Source: Acidobacteriota bacterium
GTDB taxonomy: Bacteria; Acidobacteriota; Terriglobia; Terriglobales; Acidobacteriaceae
Assembly (NCBI GenBank): GCA_003225595.1
Contig: QIAR01000122.1
Span: 1-6,579 of the forward strand
DNA length: 6,579 bases
Direction of reading: 5' to 3'
Shown piece by piece: positions 5,013 to 6,579 of this stretch (position 1 is the first letter of the stretch; every line of letters begins with the position of its first letter). Under the pieces are notes generated by a model that made no database searches, had not been told where the DNA came from, and saw only the letters and a list, made by a program, of their open reading frames with translations. A program made the position numbers and the translations under genes.

Positions 5013-6579
5013 ATGGCGACGACAACCCTTTCCAAAACAGAAGTTGAGTCAATCGAAAAAAAACCGGCCACCAAGTACGTTTTCTTCTTTGGCAACGGGA
5101 AGGCTGACGGCAACGGCAAGATGAAGGATGAGCTCGGCGGCAAAGGCGCAGGACTGGCGGAGATGACGAATGCGGACTTACCCGTTCCTCCGGGATTCAC
5201 CATTCAAACGGAGGCCTGCCGCGAATACATGCGGCATGAAGCCGTGTCTGAAGAAGTAAATCGGCAGATGGAGGAGGCGTTGCAGCGGCTGGAGAAACTT
5301 CAAGGCCAGAAACTCGGCAAAGGTGAGAACCCGCTGCTGGTGAGCGTGCGCTCGGGCGCCAAGTTTTCTATGCCCGGCATGATGGACACGATTCTCAATC
5401 TCGGCCTAAACGATCAAAGCGTTGAGGCACTGGCCAAGCGGAGCAAGAATCCTCGTTTTGCCTACGACTCCTATCGGCGCCTGATCCAGATGTTCGGCAA
5501 CGTAGTGCTGGAGATTAAGAAAGAGGAATTCGAGCACGTCTTCGAGGCTAAGAAGAAGCAGAAAAAGGCGGAGCTCGACACTGACCTTGATGCCAAGGCG
5601 CTCAATGAAGTGATCACGGAATACAAGAAGGTCGTGAAGAAGCACACCAAGCGCGACTTTCCGCAGGACCCACACGAGCAGCTAGTGATGGCTCGCGACG
5701 CCGTGTTCCGCTCGTGGAATAACGATCGCGCCAAGACCTACCGGCGTATCAACAACATCTCCGACGACCTGGGGACCGCGGTTAACGTACAGGCGATGGT
5801 GTTCGGCAATCTGGGCGAGAGCAGCGGCACGGGCGTGGGCTTCACGCGCAATCCTGCAACCGGGGTCAAGGAGTTCTACGGCGAGTTCCTCATGAACGCG
5901 CAGGGTGAGGACGTTGTGGCCGGCATCCGTACCCCGGTGCACATCTCAGAGTTGCAGAAAATCATGCCCGATGTGTATAGCCAGCTTCGCGAGATTACTG
6001 ATCGATTGGAAAAGCACTATCGCGACGTGCAGGATTTCGAGTTCACCATCCAGGAGGGCAAGCTGTACATGCTGCAAACCCGCAATGGAAAACGCACGGG
6101 TATTGCTGCCGTGAAAGTCGCGCTGGAGATGGTGGAAGAAGGCTTGATTACGCAGGAAGAAGCGATCTTCCGCGTGGAACCGGACCAGCTTTATCACTTC
6201 CTGGTTCCGCGTATCGACGAGAAGAGCGTGAAAGTCGCGGACGTACTAACGAATGGTTTGCCAGCATCGCCGGGCGCCACAGTCGGACAGATCGTTTTCA
6301 CAGCGGATGAAGCGGTGGAGAAGGCGGGACACCGTGCCAAGAAGAATCCTGTCATTTTGGTGCGTGCCGAAACTACGCCGGAGGACATCCACGGCATGGA
6401 AGTTGCGGATGGCATTCTCACCTCGCGCGGCGGAATGACCAGTCACGCGGCGGTAGTAACACGTGGTATGGGAAAGTGCTGCGTGGTCGGAGCAAAAGAG
6501 ATTGCGGTGGATGAAAGAGCCCGCGAGATGCGAGTGAAAGATCAAGTCTTCAAAGAAGGCGACTGGATCTCGCTCGACG
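5013..6579 (+). CDS. ppdK: pyruvate, phosphate dikinase, N-terminal 522 residues (partial)
   Basis: PPDK interconverts pyruvate + ATP + Pi and phosphoenolpyruvate + AMP + PPi in the cytoplasm, serving gluconeogenesis or PPi-dependent glycolysis. The reading frame is open to the window edge; PPDKs are usually about 870-910 residues, so the C-terminal PEP/pyruvate-binding barrel with the catalytic cysteine lies outside. Visible: the start of the ATP-grasp domain, KYVFFFGNGKADG (21-33) and LGGKGAGLAEM (41-51); VRSGAKFSMPGMMDTILNLG (112-131) with the conserved Arg113; ESSGTGVGFTRNPATG (269-284); DFEFT...LQTRNGKRTG (341-363), with Glu343, Gln355 and Arg357 matching ATP-binding residues of the Clostridium symbiosum enzyme; and the phosphohistidine domain GGMTSHAAVVTRGMGK (473-488), with catalytic His478 and the regulatory-type Thr476. 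The first 20 residues precede the usual family start and look like a low-complexity extension, but the Shine-Dalgarno supports ATG 5013. A lysine-rich stretch (169-211) corresponds to a variable helical insert found in the family. Co-transcription with glyS is likely. Confidence 0.96.
   Translation, partial: MATTTLSKTEVESIEKKPATKYVFFFGNGKADGNGKMKDELGGKGAGLAEMTNADLPVPPGFTIQTEACREYMRHEAVSEEVNRQMEEALQRLEKLQGQKLGKGENPLLVSVRSGAKFSMPGMMDTILNLGLNDQSVEALAKRSKNPRFAYDSYRRLIQMFGNVVLEIKKEEFEHVFEAKKKQKKAELDTDLDAKALNEVITEYKKVVKKHTKRDFPQDPHEQLVMARDAVFRSWNNDRAKTYRRINNISDDLGTAVNVQAMVFGNLGESSGTGVGFTRNPATGVKEFYGEFLMNAQGEDVVAGIRTPVHISELQKIMPDVYSQLREITDRLEKHYRDVQDFEFTIQEGKLYMLQTRNGKRTGIAAVKVALEMVEEGLITQEEAIFRVEPDQLYHFLVPRIDEKSVKVADVLTNGLPASPGATVGQIVFTADEAVEKAGHRAKKNPVILVRAETTPEDIHGMEVADGILTSRGGMTSHAAVVTRGMGKCCVVGAKEIAVDERAREMRVKDQVFKEGDWISLD

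Noticed and set aside
1..6579. CRISPR array, tRNA/rRNA genes, insertion sequence, or phage/defence genes
   Set aside because: No regularly spaced repeats with unique spacers, no transposase or integrase frames, and no tRNA-like or rRNA-like sequence were seen on either strand.

Overview
The window is a stretch of ordinary bacterial chromosome. All recognisable genes lie on the + strand: the 3' end of an isopropylmalate dehydratase large-subunit gene (leuC family), a small seven-iron type ferredoxin, recO (DNA repair), glyQ and glyS (the two subunits of the bacterial alpha2-beta2 glycyl-tRNA synthetase), and the first 522 codons of pyruvate phosphate dikinase (ppdK), which runs off the right edge. 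Base composition looks moderately GC-rich by eye. The GGCTGAAG/GGCTAAAG-type intergenic repeats, the TGCTRAR-type heptamer repeats and the gene order together suggest an Acidobacteriota-like soil or subsurface bacterium. That assignment is inference from recalled genome style, not a demonstrated match.

Layout. 1-148: leuC tail. 149-340: non-coding, with a degenerate two-unit direct repeat and a candidate extended -10 promoter for the ferredoxin. 341-601: ferredoxin, followed by a clear Rho-independent terminator (615-659). 657-759: copy A of a bipartite inverted heptamer repeat. 759-860: recO leader, with a candidate promoter and a perfect 20-bp palindrome. 861-1604: recO. 1605-1698: copy B of the heptamer repeat, filling almost the whole recO-glyQ gap. 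1718-2752: glyQ (GTG start, no visible Shine-Dalgarno). 2753-2825: a short gap with nothing convincing. 2826-5003: glyS. 5013-6579: ppdK, starting 9 nt after glyS with its ribosome binding site overlapping the glyS stop codon.

How the genes fit together. glyQ and glyS encode one enzyme and are co-oriented. The tight glyS-ppdK junction suggests co-transcription and coupled translation. The order recO-glyQ-glyS-(regulatory gene)-ppdK is reminiscent of Firmicutes/Clostridia loci, where the PPDK regulatory protein usually sits between glyS and ppdK; here that gene is absent from the junction. LeuC (leucine biosynthesis) and the ferredoxin (electron transfer) look like separate transcription units.

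I see no new protein-coding system. The most interesting material is intergenic: two copies of an inverted heptamer element of matching architecture around recO, the 20-bp palindrome in the recO leader, and the repeat upstream of the ferredoxin.
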